A DNA stretch of 64,000 nt from Gracilimonas sediminicola (GCF_024320785.1 NZ_JANDBC010000003.1:248001-312000); one strand, 5' to 3'; positions 33,700-43,409 are shown, counted from the first letter of the stretch. Program-made: numbers and translations. Notes: generated by a model from the sequence alone, not told the origin.

Positions 33700-34542
33700 C
33701 TAATTTTTTGAGTTGAGTCTTTTTTGGAGGATAGTTTTTCTTTCCGACTCACTCAAACCATCCTCAAAATCAAAAAGAGCCTGTTCCCAGGAACCATAAA
33801 CAGGGTTTGGGAGGATAAACCAGCGTCGGCCAAACCAATCGCTGTTTTCCTGTACCAGGCCGGCTCGCTTTTTCTGTGTAATACCTTTTGCAGGGAGGAA
33901 ATCATTTAAATCATCTCCTATAACCATTACCACACGGTAATTTTCTTCTACTTGCTGGCGGCGTTCGGTTTTAGAGGAGTTCCAGCCGGGTTCCTCACCG
34001 TTTGTCATGATGTTATCTATGGAATTAGAAACGGGGAATCCTTCTTCAATCAGGTTTTTGCGCGTTGCTTCTTCTACTTCATAATCACGGTTGGTGATAT
34101 AGAAAATGGTTACGCCACGGTCGGCTGCATAATTGGCAAATTCCACCGCTCCGGGCACGGCCTCGGCTTTGGCTTCCTTACACCAGGCGTTCCAGTCTTC
34201 GATGTTGAAATCTTTTTCCTGCTTTATCATCCGCGCCTGAAATGGGGAGTTGTCGAGTACTGTTTCATCCACATCCATGATTATAGCGGGAGGCAGCGAC
34301 ATAAAATTGTCGTCCTCTTCCTGATTCAAAGAAGCCGTCCAGAATGAATCTTCAAGTGGAAGGGGAAGGGTTCGCATGGCCGTGGCGTACGTCTGCATAG
34401 CAATGGCATCATACTCAGCTGCATTTTGAACCCACAATGTGGCTTGAGTGGTGGGATCATCATTAATCGTACTTTGTTGAACGGTACTGCAGGAAGCAAG
34501 GAAAAAGGCAGAAAGGATCAGTGCGTGTTTCAGGTAGTGCAT
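33700..34542 (-). CDS. Acid phosphatase lipoprotein, e(P4)/class C family
   Basis: The 280-residue protein has a lipoprotein signal (LSAFFLASC, Cys18) and the HAD-type motif IMDVDETVLDN with the nucleophile and acid Asp pair. Later IFYITNRDYE and VMVIGDDLNDF complete the class C (e(P4)) acid phosphatase pattern. Such enzymes dephosphorylate nucleotides such as NMN at the outer membrane or in the periplasm and aid NAD or nucleoside salvage. It shares a strand with the racemase-fold gene, with an 10-base gap, so both may be co-transcribed. Confidence 0.9.
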   Translation of the reverse strand: MHYLKHALILSAFFLASCSTVQQSTINDDPTTQATLWVQNAAEYDAIAMQTYATAMRTLPLPLEDSFWTASLNQEEDDNFMSLPPAIIMDVDETVLDNSPFQARMIKQEKDFNIEDWNAWCKEAKAEAVPGAVEFANYAADRGVTIFYITNRDYEVEEATRKNLIEEGFPVSNSIDNIMTNGEEPGWNSSKTERRQQVEENYRVVMVIGDDLNDFLPAKGITQKKRAGLVQENSDWFGRRWFILPNPVYGSWEQALFDFEDGLSESERKTILQKRLNSKN

Positions 34543-34614
34543 AAAGGATGTTTCTTTGAACTTTTTGCCAAAGATAGGAAATCGAAACCAGAGCTAAACA
34601 ATTTTAAATGGAAA

Positions 34615-34645
34615 TGTGATAAGGGGAATAAAACCTGTATTTTTG
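34615..34645 (+). promoter_or_regulatory. Candidate promoter for the rimB-rimK operon
   Basis: TATTTTTG at 34638-34645 matches TANNTTTG, and TGTG lies 19 bases upstream at 34615-34618. It sits 8 bases before the ATG at 34654, which would give a very short leader. The gap to the divergent phosphatase gene starts at 34543. Confidence 0.35.
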
Positions 34646-34653
34646 GGGATCCT

Positions 34654-35109
34654 ATGAACACATCCAACCAACAAATTATTGGCCGTATTGAACTGGTGAA
34701 TTTACCGGAGTGGAATTTTACCGATTTGGAAGCCAAAATTGATACAGGTGCTTTCACATCGAGTCTGCACTGTCATCATTTGGAGCCTTTTGAAAAAGAG
34801 GGGGAGTCCTGGATTCGATTTTATATGCTGGATCCGGACCATGAGGCCTATAACGAGCAGATGCTGGAAATGCCGGTCTTTGATAAGCGGGAAGTTAAAA
34901 GTTCGAACGGGGATATCGAACTCCGGTATTTCATCCGAACCCAGATTGAGTTTTTTAGCTCTCTTTATACCATCGAATTTTCGCTCACCGATCGTTCAGC
35001 TATGAAATACCCATTATTAATCGGTAGAAAATTTTTGAGAAAAGGCCCCTTTATGGTAGATGTTACAAGTAAAAATCTTTCAAAGAATATAAAGACCGAG
35101 GAGTCTTAA
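34654..35109 (+). CDS. RimB-like retropepsin-fold protease (PF05618)
   Basis: The 151-residue protein has the retropepsin-like signature LEAKIDTGAFTSSLHC, with the aspartyl DTGA motif, and a later YPLLIGRKFL strand. It belongs to the family often called ATP-dependent zinc protease, now better known as RimB-type. In Pseudomonas, RimB removes glutamates that RimK adds to ribosomal protein S6. Here it is directly followed by a RimK-like ligase (gap 3 bases), which supports that role. I chose the ATG at 34654 (MNTSNQQIIGRIE) because upstream sequence overlaps the divergent phosphatase gene. Confidence 0.82.
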   Translation: MNTSNQQIIGRIELVNLPEWNFTDLEAKIDTGAFTSSLHCHHLEPFEKEGESWIRFYMLDPDHEAYNEQMLEMPVFDKREVKSSNGDIELRYFIRTQIEFFSSLYTIEFSLTDRSAMKYPLLIGRKFLRKGPFMVDVTSKNLSKNIKTEES

Positions 35110-35112
35110 ATA

Positions 35113-36036
35113 ATGAAATTAGGAATTCTTTCCAGAAACAAATCTCTTTATTCAACCTCACGATTGGTTGAGGCTGCCGAGGAAAAAGGGCACGATGTAG
35201 AGGTGATTGACCACCTGAAGTGCGATATTGTTATAGAACAGGACAATCCCAAGATTTATTTCAGAGGCGAAAGAATTGATTATCTGGATGCCATCATTCC
35301 TCGAATTGGTGCATCGGTTACTTTTTACGGAGCAGCGGTGGTTCGCCAGTTTGAAATGATGGAAGTCTTCAGCGCGGTACATTCACAGGCGCTGGTTCGA
35401 TCAAGAGATAAGCTGCGAAGCCTGCAGCTGTTGGCGAGTTCAGGGGTAGGGCTTCCGAAAACCGTATTTACCAATTACTCCAAAGAGGTGAAAAAACTTA
35501 TTGAGTCGGTAGGCGGTGCGCCTCTTATCGTGAAGTTACTGGAAGGCACACAGGGACACGGTGTGGTTCTGGGGCCGACCAAAAAAGCCGCCGAATCTAT
35601 TATTGAAGCTTTTCATGCGATGAAAGCCCGTGTGATTGTTCAGGAATTTATTTCGGAATCAAAGGGCGCTGATATCCGGGCATTTGTGGTAGATGGCAAA
35701 GTAGTTGGCGCCATGAAACGACAGGGTAAAGAGGGGGAATTCCGGTCCAACCTTCACCAGGGTGGAAGCGGATCCCTAATTAAGCTCTCTAAAATTGAAA
35801 AAGATGCAGCCCTTACTGCCGCAAGAGCGATGGACCTTCAAATTGCCGGAGTTGATATGCTGCAATCGGACCGCGGACCTTTGATTTTGGAAGTGAATTC
35901 ATCCCCGGGATTAGAAGGCATCGAAAAAACCACCAAGAAAGATATTGCGGCAACCATCATCAGCTATATTGAGAAGGCCGTTGAAGAGCGTAAGAAGAAC
36001 CCGGCCCGCAAGAAAAAAGCGAAGAAGCATGCCTGA
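35113..36036 (+). CDS. rimK: RimK-family ATP-grasp glutamate ligase
   Basis: The 307-residue protein is an ATP-grasp enzyme with the RimK pattern: an N-terminal [21 protein letters not shown], the pre-grasp [23 protein letters not shown], the ATP-binding [15 protein letters not shown] and the metal-binding [14 protein letters not shown]. RimK adds glutamate residues to the C-terminus of ribosomal protein S6 and can make poly-glutamate. A lysine-rich tail ([15 protein letters not shown]) follows the family core. It overlaps the aspartoacylase-type gene by 8 bases. Confidence 0.92.
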   Translation: MKLGILSRNKSLYSTSRLVEAAEEKGHDVEVIDHLKCDIVIEQDNPKIYFRGERIDYLDAIIPRIGASVTFYGAAVVRQFEMMEVFSAVHSQALVRSRDKLRSLQLLASSGVGLPKTVFTNYSKEVKKLIESVGGAPLIVKLLEGTQGHGVVLGPTKKAAESIIEAFHAMKARVIVQEFISESKGADIRAFVVDGKVVGAMKRQGKEGEFRSNLHQGGSGSLIKLSKIEKDAALTAARAMDLQIAGVDMLQSDRGPLILEVNSSPGLEGIEKTTKKDIAATIISYIEKAVEERKKNPARKKKAKKHA

Positions 36037-36973
36037 GTTTATTACCATCAATAAGCAGAGAATCGGGCTTGGGGAACAAAAGATTGTGAATCTAAACATC
36101 GCCCGGCTGCCAACTTACACCAGCATCGATTTACCCGTGTTGGTTTATCGCGCGCCCAAAGACGGACCGGTTTTGTTACTTACCGGGGGTCTTCACGGTG
36201 ACGAAGTAAACGGGGTTGAAATTGTTCGGCGCATGATTGAACGCGAGATCGTTATTCCCGAAAAAGGAACGGTTATCGCCATCCCGATTGTGAACATTTA
36301 TGGCTTTATTCAGAATTCTCGTGGCTTGCCGGACGGGAAAGATATCAATAGAAGTTTTCCCGGAGCAAAAGGCGGTTCACTGGCTAAATTACTGGCTCAT
36401 ACCTTAATGAAAGAAATTATTCCGGAAGTGGACTGCGGCATTGATTTCCATACCGGAGGTGCTGCGAGGGCCAATTATCCTCAAATACGCTGTTCATTCA
36501 AAATAAAAAGAGCCAAAGAGCTGGCCACAGCGATGGGTGCTCCGGTTATGATGCATTCCTCGCTGATCTCCAAATCATTCCGGAGTGCGGCTCATAAAAA
36601 AGGGAAAGAAATTCTGGTTTATGAAACCGGGGAATCGCTTCGCTACGACGAAACCGGTATTGAAGAAGGCATTGAGGGCACTCAAAGACTCATGAAATAT
36701 CTGGGTATGATTACGAGTGCTCCGGAGCCAAATAAAACGAAAGTATTTAACAATTCTACATGGATACGAACCAAAAATGCCGGGTTGTTTATCACCAAAG
36801 CTGAACTTGGGGAAGAGTTCAACAAACGACAAGTCCTGGGATCAATTAAAGATCCGTACGGGGAATTGAACTCCCGCGTTGTGGCACCTCATGACGGCAT
36901 GGTAATCGGTCTAAATAACTGTCCTGTAGTAAATAAGGGTGATGCCCTCATTCATTTTGCATATAACAAATAA
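36029..36973 (+). CDS. Succinylglutamate desuccinylase/aspartoacylase family protein
   Basis: The 314-residue protein has the zinc carboxypeptidase (M14-like) core of the AstE/AspA family: [19 protein letters not shown] with the His and Glu zinc ligands, NRSFPG and [16 protein letters not shown] with a third His. A C-terminal beta domain includes [12 protein letters not shown]. It probably hydrolyses an acylated amino acid or a glutamyl product. The ATG at 36029 lies inside the end of rimK (8-base overlap); a longer start is not supported. Such genes often accompany rimK. Confidence 0.88.
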   Translation: MPEFITINKQRIGLGEQKIVNLNIARLPTYTSIDLPVLVYRAPKDGPVLLLTGGLHGDEVNGVEIVRRMIEREIVIPEKGTVIAIPIVNIYGFIQNSRGLPDGKDINRSFPGAKGGSLAKLLAHTLMKEIIPEVDCGIDFHTGGAARANYPQIRCSFKIKRAKELATAMGAPVMMHSSLISKSFRSAAHKKGKEILVYETGESLRYDETGIEEGIEGTQRLMKYLGMITSAPEPNKTKVFNNSTWIRTKNAGLFITKAELGEEFNKRQVLGSIKDPYGELNSRVVAPHDGMVIGLNNCPVVNKGDALIHFAYNK

Positions 36974-36985
36974 CGAACAAATACT

Positions 36986-37333
36986 GTGGAAATAGATTTA
37001 TTATTTACCGCCATTAAGCCTTCCGATTGGAAGAATGTATCCGATAACGGCAGCTTTAGTCCCGATTCCATTGAAGAAGCCGGGTACGTGAGATCTTTTA
37101 CCGGAGAACATGCCGAAAAAGTAATCAATCACTACTTTGAAGGAGAAGAGAAACTACTGTTGATCGTATTGGATCCGCTTCGAATACAGACGCCCATTAA
37201 GCACATCGAAGAAGACGGGTTCAGCTTTACAGCTATACAGGGAGCGGTTTCTATTGATGCCATTATTGACAAAATAAAGCTGAGTTCTGATAAAAAAGGA
37301 AAGTTCTCGCTTAACGTTAAACACTTCGATTGA
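36986..37333 (+). CDS. DUF952 family protein
   Basis: The 115-residue protein resembles DUF952: an N-terminal IDLLFTAIKPSDW, a centre AGYVRSFTGEHAEKV and EKLLLIVLDPLRI, and a C-terminal FTAIQGAVSIDAI. The usual PHIYG pair near the end is changed here to FTAIQGAV. Function is unknown. The start is a GTG at 36986, 12 bases after the aspartoacylase-type gene. The stop overlaps the start of the next gene (TTGA). Confidence 0.75.
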   Translation: MEIDLLFTAIKPSDWKNVSDNGSFSPDSIEEAGYVRSFTGEHAEKVINHYFEGEEKLLLIVLDPLRIQTPIKHIEEDGFSFTAIQGAVSIDAIIDKIKLSSDKKGKFSLNVKHFD

Positions 37334-38223
37334 GCAACGATCCGTCATATTGCTTCATCATTAATTGTGCATCCAATGCTTTTCGGGCTGAGGCTTTTTT
37401 CAGAAGCAAAGAAGCGGAGCTTGAGGATAAATTTCCCGGGACTTCTTTCATTTACGTAAGGAAAGATGATTCCATTGCTGAAATTGCCCGGCAAAAGTCC
37501 GCGGAACATTCCCATGTCATTGCTTGCGGTGGAGATGGTACCGTTAACCGGGTGGCTAACGGTCTGATTGGTCGTGACAGTAAACTTGGGGTAATACCAA
37601 TTGGTAGTGGAAATGATTTTGCTCAAAGTATTGGCCTGAGTAAAGATTTCGATAAAAATATTCAGGTATTGATACAGCAGGAAACTAAACAGGTGGATGC
37701 AATCAAGAGTGAGTGGGGATATTTCATCAACACCACCGGAATTGGCGTTGATGGGCTAACCAACTACTATGCTTCAAAATCCGGCTTTAAGAGTGGTTTT
37801 TTACGTTACTTTTTGGGTGGACTGAAGGCTTTATCAATGTCTGAGCCCTTTAAAGCCAAAATTTCAATTTCTGGTCTTAATGATGCCATCGAACAACAGG
37901 TATGGATGGTGGCCGTAGCCAATGGGAAATCTGAAGGAGGGAAGTATCAAATTTCTCCGTCTTCTATAAATTCTGACGGAAAAGTTGAACTTATTGTGGT
38001 GAAGGCGGTTTCCAGAATGCGATTAATTTTGGAGTTCCTGAAACTTTCCTTCGGTTTTTCCTTCAACAAAAAGATAGTGGATGAATATTTATTTGCGGAT
38101 ACCGTAACCATAAGCACAGATCGTGTGCTTAAGTCTCATGCAGATGGTGAACAAGTACCGAAAACCGATCACTTCGTGTTCGAAGTTTTACCGGGTGCGT
38201 TAGAAGTGATAGTTGCTTCATAA
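37330..38223 (+). CDS. Diacylglycerol kinase-family lipid kinase
   Basis: The 297-residue protein has the DAG/sphingosine kinase catalytic pattern: the nucleotide-binding ACGGDGTVNRVANGL and IPIGSGNDFAQSIG, then FINTTGIGVDGL in the beta domain. It should phosphorylate a lipid such as diacylglycerol or a related membrane lipid. The start is a TTG that overlaps the DUF952 stop (TTGA), so it is translated with it. YegS/DgkB-like membership is likely; a specific substrate cannot be told. Confidence 0.88.
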   Translation: MSNDPSYCFIINCASNAFRAEAFFRSKEAELEDKFPGTSFIYVRKDDSIAEIARQKSAEHSHVIACGGDGTVNRVANGLIGRDSKLGVIPIGSGNDFAQSIGLSKDFDKNIQVLIQQETKQVDAIKSEWGYFINTTGIGVDGLTNYYASKSGFKSGFLRYFLGGLKALSMSEPFKAKISISGLNDAIEQQVWMVAVANGKSEGGKYQISPSSINSDGKVELIVVKAVSRMRLILEFLKLSFGFSFNKKIVDEYLFADTVTISTDRVLKSHADGEQVPKTDHFVFEVLPGALEVIVAS

Positions 38224-38304
38224 AAATTCAGAAAAGCGCTTCATTAAATCTTCACTATTCCTGGGTACTCTTAGGTAACTTCTAAACAAAAGGAGGATAA
38301 CACT

Positions 38305-38988
38305 ATGAGAGGTCCGGTTAAAATAATCGATCGCAAAAATGATCTGAAACAAGGCTATTTACTCCGTCTGGAAATTGGCTTCATACTTTCACTGCTGATT
38401 TTTATATCTGCTTCCAAGCTCACCATCAAACCTTCTGAGAAAGGTGATCAAATTGTAGTGGACAGACAGGAAGAAGTTTTTGTTGAAGAGATCGTTCAAA
38501 CAAAACAAGAAGTTAAGGCACCGCCGCCACCACGCCCAATGATTCCCGTCGAAGTTCCCAATGATGAAATCATAGAAGATGAACTCATTGATCTTGATGC
38601 GGAACTGGATATGGATGCGGCCATCATGGAATTACCACCGCCACCGCCAAGAATGATTGAACAAGAGGAAGAAGAGGAAATCTTCGTGGTAGTAGAGCAG
38701 ATGCCGGAACTGATCGGAGGACTTGCCGCAGTTCAAAAGCATATAACCTATCCTGAAATGGCCCTTAAGGCCGGTATAGAAGGACGGGTTGTAGTTCAAT
38801 TCCTTATCGACAAAGAGGGCAATGTGCTTGATCCGATTGTGGTGCGCGGAATTGGAGGTGGCTGCGATGAAGAAGCTTTGAAAGCAGTGCAGAAAGTAAA
38901 ATTCAAACCAGGTAAACAACGCGGACAACCAGTTATAGTACGCTACAGCTTACCGGTTGCTTTCAGACTTCAGGAAACAAACAGCTGA
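38305..38988 (+). CDS. TonB-family energy transducer
   Basis: The 227-residue protein has an N-terminal membrane anchor (LEIGFILSLLIFISASKL), a proline-rich and acidic periplasmic linker (APPPPRPMIPVEVP, LPPPPPRM) and a C-terminal TonB domain (YPEMALKAGIEGRVVVQFLIDKEGNV, ALKAVQKVKFKPGKQRG). It transmits proton-motive force to outer-membrane receptors. It has its own gap of 81 bases upstream with AAAAGGAGGAT close to the start, a strong Shine-Dalgarno for this genome. No exbB/exbD genes are in the window. Confidence 0.92.
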   Translation: MRGPVKIIDRKNDLKQGYLLRLEIGFILSLLIFISASKLTIKPSEKGDQIVVDRQEEVFVEEIVQTKQEVKAPPPPRPMIPVEVPNDEIIEDELIDLDAELDMDAAIMELPPPPPRMIEQEEEEEIFVVVEQMPELIGGLAAVQKHITYPEMALKAGIEGRVVVQFLIDKEGNVLDPIVVRGIGGGCDEEALKAVQKVKFKPGKQRGQPVIVRYSLPVAFRLQETNS

Positions 38989-39026
38989 TATTCCATCAAA
39001 ACGAGTAACTAAGATTGTAAGTGGGT

Positions 39027-39064
39027 AAAAGGAGTCTTGGGCAGAAATGTTCAGGACTCTTTTT
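39027..39064. terminator. Probable bidirectional terminator between tonB and response regulator
   Basis: AAAAGGAGTC and GACTCTTTTT form a stem around an 18-base loop with A- and T-runs on either side. It overlaps the last codons of the minus-strand response regulator (stop at 39051). It serves the tonB gene, and possibly the regulator. Confidence 0.55.
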
Positions 39065-39419
39065 CTGCGAGTCGGTTGATAGTACTTTTTAGTTCGTCAA
39101 AACTAACGGGCTTGATCAGGTAATCAATGAAATCGGTGGTTTTAGCTCTCTCACGATTCAGAGGATCAGAGTTCCCGGTGATATAAATAACAGGTACGTC
39201 GTTTGCTTTTTCACGAAGGGCAGTCATTGCATCAATTCCATCAACATCATCCTCAAGCATAATGTCCATTAAAACCAGATCGGGATTGAGAGCATCGATC
39301 TTTTCAATAGCTTCGTGACCTTTGGTAATTATTTCTATAACCTCATAGTTCAGCCGCTCGATCATTTTTGAAAGAAGCAGTGAAAGAACTTTATCGTCTT
39401 CAACAATAATAATTTTCAT
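39051..39419 (-). CDS. Single-domain response regulator (CheY-like)
   Basis: The 122-residue protein is a receiver domain without an output domain. The acidic pocket is Glu7, Asp8, Asp9, the phosphorylation site Asp52 is in LVLMDIM, the Thr is in YITGNSD and the conserved Lys is in YLIKPVSF. It should be phosphorylated by a histidine kinase encoded elsewhere and act by protein contact. No kinase gene is adjacent. AT-rich sequence from 39420 to 39636 separates it from the peroxiredoxin gene and holds no gene that I see. Confidence 0.92.
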   Translation of the reverse strand: MKIIIVEDDKVLSLLLSKMIERLNYEVIEIITKGHEAIEKIDALNPDLVLMDIMLEDDVDGIDAMTALREKANDVPVIYITGNSDPLNRERAKTTDFIDYLIKPVSFDELKSTINRLAEKES

Positions 39420-39636
39420 ACCGCGAAAGATAGTTGATTTATATTAACTCAGCCAGCGTTGTTAACAACAAAGTAAGAAGATTTTATAAGGGCATCGTAA
39501 TTATAATATCGTAATAATATAGAATGTGTCGTATAATTTATATTATGTAAAGTAAGGTTGATTCACTAATATAGTCTTCTTCCCTCATACACAAAATTGT
39601 CTTCTAAGAATTCAGATAGAATTGAATAGAATGCGA

Positions 39637-40092
39637 TTAGTTTAGTCCGGCCAGTACTTCCTGAACTTTGGAGAGGTTCGGTATTTTGCCTGAGTCTTCC
39701 AGTATTTCCTGGTGCACTACTCTTCCCTCTTTATCTATTACAAATACCGACCGCTTGGATACGCCTTTCATTCCGAAGTAATCATCATACAAAGAGTCGT
39801 ACTTTGCACTTACTTCTTTATTGAAGTCGCTTAGAAGCGAAAAATTCAAATTGTTTGCTTCTTTGAAAGCCTTTAGAGTAAAAAAACTGTCAATGCTTAT
39901 GGCCAGTACTTCCGCATCCAAAGAATTGTAGATTTTAAGATTATCTCTTGTTGAACAGAGTTCTTTGGTGCAAACCCCGCTAAAAGCTAACGGGAAAAAA
40001 AGCAGAACTACGTTTTTCTCTCCTTTAAAATCAGATAGAGATACGTCTTCGTTGCTTGTGTTTTTCAGGGTAAAATCCGGGGCTGTTTTCAT
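39637..40092 (-). CDS. Peroxiredoxin (AhpE/AhpC-TSA family)
   Basis: The 151-residue protein has the thioredoxin fold and the peroxidatic cysteine Cys41 in [11 protein letters not shown] second Cys46 lies five residues on, as in 2-Cys AhpE- or BCP-type enzymes, but its role as resolving cysteine is inference. It reduces hydroperoxides. It lies 12 bases after the membrane-protein gene at 40105-40710 in the same minus-strand unit, so it is probably the last gene of the run from nuoI. Confidence 0.9.
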   Translation of the reverse strand: MKTAPDFTLKNTSNEDVSLSDFKGEKNVVLLFFPLAFSGVCTKELCSTRDNLKIYNSLDAEVLAISIDSFFTLKAFKEANNLNFSLLSDFNKEVSAKYDSLYDDYFGMKGVSKRSVFVIDKEGRVVHQEILEDSGKIPNLSKVQEVLAGLN

Positions 40093-40104
40093 GCACTTAT
40101 ATAG

Positions 40105-40710
40105 TTACTGGTTATTGAAATCTTCGCTCTTGATAAATCGATAAGTCATGAAAAGAATTCCCACTGAAAGTAAGATTTCGGTAATCCAGATCAATTCAGG
40201 AGCCGTTCTGTTAAATACGAGCCAATATCCAAGGTATGCTATTCCAATACAGCTCAACCCGATAATGTAGTACCTTCTGCGGCGTTTACGTGCCTGATTT
40301 ATGGTAAAAACAAGAACGGTTACCGTTAGCGCCCCGCCCTGGTAAATGGCATTAATGAGGTCTTTTATAACCGTAAAATCGATGATGAGCGGAAAGAAAA
40401 GGAAACTCACAAAGGGTAACGCAGTCAGGTACATCGGAAAGCGGGCAAATATGGGCTTAGACTCCCTGATGAGCACCAGCAGTCCGCTTATATAAAAGGT
40501 AACTGCTACCAATTTCCCCCATTGAAAAAGGTTAATTGGTGCTTCAACTTGGAATAGATCAAGCAGATACGGAATGGATATGAATAAAGCAGCCAGGCTA
40601 AAATAAAGGTCCAGCATGGTTCTGCGCTGAATAAATCGCTTCAACAACAGGAAGCTAACTGTTCCGAAGGAAAACGAGACAACTAAATCAATCCATTTAG
40701 CCGGTTCCAT
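40105..40710 (-). CDS. Multi-pass membrane protein of unknown function
   Basis: The 201-residue protein has about seven hydrophobic helices (for example WIDLVVSFSFGTVSFLLL, PMYLTALPFVSFLFFPLII, YYIIGLSCIGIAYLGYWLVF) with a basic loop RKRRRRYY. No family is recognised; the layout resembles 7TM sensor membrane domains without the cytoplasmic part. It overlaps the DinB-like gene by one base on the minus strand and is followed by peroxiredoxin, so it is part of that unit. Confidence 0.65.
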   Translation of the reverse strand: MEPAKWIDLVVSFSFGTVSFLLLKRFIQRRTMLDLYFSLAALFISIPYLLDLFQVEAPINLFQWGKLVAVTFYISGLLVLIRESKPIFARFPMYLTALPFVSFLFFPLIIDFTVIKDLINAIYQGGALTVTVLVFTINQARKRRRRYYIIGLSCIGIAYLGYWLVFNRTAPELIWITEILLSVGILFMTYRFIKSEDFNNQ

Positions 40711-41240
40711 CAGCTTTCGGGATTTCTGCTTTCCAGCTCACGCTGCATCTGCTTACTGTTTTGATAGGTAAGTACGAGGTCCGCTATTTCTTTCAGTGTA
40801 GCCCGTTCTTTGCGCACCATTTGATTGGTAAACTCATACAAAGAAATGGTTTGCCTGCCTTTGGTAATCTCTCTCTCCCAATCAATTAGGTTGATGTTCT
40901 TGATGAGGTTTAAGATGGCAACCCGGTGCTTCGAAATCTTATAAAGCAGTTTCTGAATATCTTTAGCCAGCTCCTCATCTTTCTCAAAAGTCTCTTCCGG
41001 GTCGGTGTAAGCATTCAGGTTAATGGGCCTTACGCTTTTAAATGCATCCTCAATCACTTCCCGATAATAATTTTGCTGAGCGTGATCCAGGAACATCAGA
41101 ATCTCGGCGATGGAACGTCTTCCGGGGGAAGTTTCATCATAAGGAACAGAATCAATTACATATTTGAGTGCTTCGGCCTCATGTTCAAGGTAAGCTACAT
41201 CATCAATAAGGGAATCAATCTGGCTCTGTTTTATATCCAT
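40710..41240 (-). CDS. DinB-superfamily-like protein
   Basis: The 176-residue protein (from ATG at 41240) is mainly helical, with SIAEILMFLDHAQQNYYREVIED near its start. That resembles the four-helix bundle of DinB/YfiT metal-dependent proteins, with His and acidic residues, though the full set of metal ligands is not evident. A longer in-frame start at 41309 would overlap nuoI and is less likely. The function is unknown. It lies 13 bases downstream of nuoI. Confidence 0.6.
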   Translation of the reverse strand: MDIKQSQIDSLIDDVAYLEHEAEALKYVIDSVPYDETSPGRRSIAEILMFLDHAQQNYYREVIEDAFKSVRPINLNAYTDPEETFEKDEELAKDIQKLLYKISKHRVAILNLIKNINLIDWEREITKGRQTISLYEFTNQMVRKERATLKEIADLVLTYQNSKQMQRELESRNPES

Positions 41241-41253
41241 CTTGTAAGAGTAA

Positions 41254-41943
41254 TTAGGTATTCCAGCTGGAAGATGCCGGGGTTGAATCATTTTTTTCTT
41301 GCTGCTCAATCATATCAACCAAAGACAATCCCGTGTTCCAGTCTTTGTCTCTATCTCTTACGGAGTGAATGTTATTTTCTTCCTGGAAATCCCAGAATGA
41401 ACCAAACTGGCGGTTCCTATAATTCTTCAGATACTCAAGACGATCGGCTACGTCTTCTTTAGGTACAAGTAAACGCTCTTTATCATAGATGGCATCTTCC
41501 CTTGACTCAAATACAATATCGTAATCCTTACTCATCACGATAGCTTCTTCGGGGCAAACTTCTTCACAATATCCGCAATAAATGCATCGCAGCATATTAA
41601 TTTCGAAAAAGTCAGGATATCTTTCCTTCTCATCTTCGGTCTCTTTGGCTTGCATGCTAATGGCAAGCGGTGGACAAGCCCGGGCGCACAGCCCACAAGC
41701 TACACAACGCTCTTTGTTATGGTCTTCAACCAAAACCGGCCGACCCCGGAAAATTGCCGGTGGATCCCATTTCTCTTCCGGATAATTGAGCGTAAATGAG
41801 GGCTGAAACATTTGTTTAAAGGAATACCACATTCCCTTCAATATCTCAGGCAGATACAGTTTCTCAAGAAAATTGAGCTTCCGCTCATTCTTATAATTAT
41901 CGCTTAGTGCGTTTACTGTAGGTTTTTCGAGATTCTTAGCCAT
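41254..41943 (-). CDS. nuoI: NuoI-like 4Fe-4S ferredoxin subunit
   Basis: The 229-residue protein has two 4Fe-4S motifs, [12 protein letters not shown] and [12 protein letters not shown], in the tandem arrangement of NADH-quinone oxidoreductase subunit I (NuoI/TYKY). The N-terminal membrane-contacting helix ([16 protein letters not shown]) supports NuoI. A C-terminal extension follows the second motif. No other nuo genes are in the window, so this subunit gene stands apart from the usual operon. Der is next upstream on the same strand. Confidence 0.88.
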   Translation of the reverse strand: MAKNLEKPTVNALSDNYKNERKLNFLEKLYLPEILKGMWYSFKQMFQPSFTLNYPEEKWDPPAIFRGRPVLVEDHNKERCVACGLCARACPPLAISMQAKETEDEKERYPDFFEINMLRCIYCGYCEEVCPEEAIVMSKDYDIVFESREDAIYDKERLLVPKEDVADRLEYLKNYRNRQFGSFWDFQEENNIHSVRDRDKDWNTGLSLVDMIEQQEKNDSTPASSSWNT

Positions 41944-42032
41944 TCAATTCGAATCGTTTTCGTGTCTGTATTAGCACTCAAAAATAAACCATTGTTGGGT
42001 TAGCATCAAAGTTATTTATGAGCTTTTCTATT

Positions 42033-43343
42033 TTATTTTTGGCGGAAAACCATGGTAATCGGAACGCCGAGGAACCCAAATCGTTCCCGGATTTTATTTT
42101 CAATGTACTTGCGGTAATTCGGGGGCAGTTCGTGTGGACTGTTCATGAAAAACTTAAACACCGGTGGATTGCTTTTAACCTGAGTAGCATAAGTAATTTT
42201 TAACTGCTGTCCCCTTTTCATAGGCAGGGGCTTCTCTCCCAGCATTTGCTCCAGGAAGTCGTTGAAGTCTGGTGTGGAAATTTCTTTTCTGCGTTCGGCT
42301 ATTACTTCATCAGCTACATCCAAAACGCGGTGAATCCGGGTTTTGTTCAACGCGGAAATAGTCACGATTGGAACATAATAAAGCTGAGGAACCGAGGTGT
42401 AAATATAATCCTCAAACTCGCGTACGGTATTTGTGTCTTTTTCAGGAACCAAATCCCATTTATTAAGGACGATAACCAGGCCTTTATTAAATTTCTCTGC
42501 TTCGCGGATTACCCGTTTATCCTGAGCATCAAAGCCTTGCATCGCATCCACAATAAGAATGGCTATATCACACTCGCGTATGGCCCGATCGGTGCGGATG
42601 GTGCTGTAGAACTCAATGTTCTCCTTTACTTTGGTGCGTTTACGCAGTCCGGCTGTATCTACAAGCAGGTATTCTTTGTCGTCATATTCCAGGTTACTGT
42701 TGATGGAATCGCGGGTAGTTCCGGCAATGTCGGTAACAATAGCCCTTTCGTCATTGAGTAAAGCATTAAACAAACTGCTTTTTCCTACATTCGGGCGACC
42801 GATAAAAGCCAGTTTTGGAATATCATTCTCCTCTTCCGGCTCTTCTTCCTCCGGCAGCAATTCCACAACCCGGTCCAATAAATTACCGGTTCCCGTTCCA
42901 TTGATAGAGCTCACAGGAAACAGATCTTCAATGCCAAGTTCATAAAACTCGGTGGAGTTCATGCGTCGTTCTTCGTTATCAGCTTTATTACTAACCAACA
43001 ATACGGGTTTATCCTGCTGGCGCAATAGATTAGCAACGGCTTTATCGAGGGTATTGATGCCATCCTTTACATCCACCACAAATAATATCACATCCGACTC
43101 TTCGAGCGCAATGTGTACCTGTTCGCGGATTCCCACAACCATGACATTCATTTCATCAGGCAGATATCCTCCGGTGTCAATTACGGTGAAGTCGCGACCG
43201 TTCCAGAACGATTCTCCGTAGTGTCGATCCCGGGTTACACCGTACTCATCGTGAACAATTGCTTTACGGGTTCCTATGAGTCTGTTAAATAATGTGGATT
43301 TACCAACGTTGGGGCGTCCTACAATGGAAACTACTGGGAGCAT
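42033..43343 (-). CDS. der: Ribosome-assembly GTPase Der (EngA)
   Basis: The 436-residue protein has two tandem GTPase domains, each with a P-loop (GRPNVGKSTLFN and GRPNVGKSSLFN), a switch (VTRDRHYG and GTTRDSINS), and NKAD and NKWD motifs. A C-terminal KH-like domain follows (RGQQLKITYATQ). This is the signature of Der, which helps mature the large ribosomal subunit. It lies 89 bases upstream of nuoI on the minus strand. A small membrane protein gene starts divergently at 43410. Confidence 0.96.
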   Translation of the reverse strand: MLPVVSIVGRPNVGKSTLFNRLIGTRKAIVHDEYGVTRDRHYGESFWNGRDFTVIDTGGYLPDEMNVMVVGIREQVHIALEESDVILFVVDVKDGINTLDKAVANLLRQQDKPVLLVSNKADNEERRMNSTEFYELGIEDLFPVSSINGTGTGNLLDRVVELLPEEEEPEEENDIPKLAFIGRPNVGKSSLFNALLNDERAIVTDIAGTTRDSINSNLEYDDKEYLLVDTAGLRKRTKVKENIEFYSTIRTDRAIRECDIAILIVDAMQGFDAQDKRVIREAEKFNKGLVIVLNKWDLVPEKDTNTVREFEDYIYTSVPQLYYVPIVTISALNKTRIHRVLDVADEVIAERRKEISTPDFNDFLEQMLGEKPLPMKRGQQLKITYATQVKSNPPVFKFFMNSPHELPPNYRKYIENKIRERFGFLGVPITMVFRQK

Positions 43344-43409
43344 TTTAAGTCTTAGATTCTTAGATTAAACAAGCAATAAAGGTACGCATTATTCAGCACT
43401 ATATTAACT

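Noticed and set aside
34426-34653. Longer start for the RimB-like protein
   Set aside because: It would overlap the divergent phosphatase gene and has no family resemblance before the ATG at 34654.
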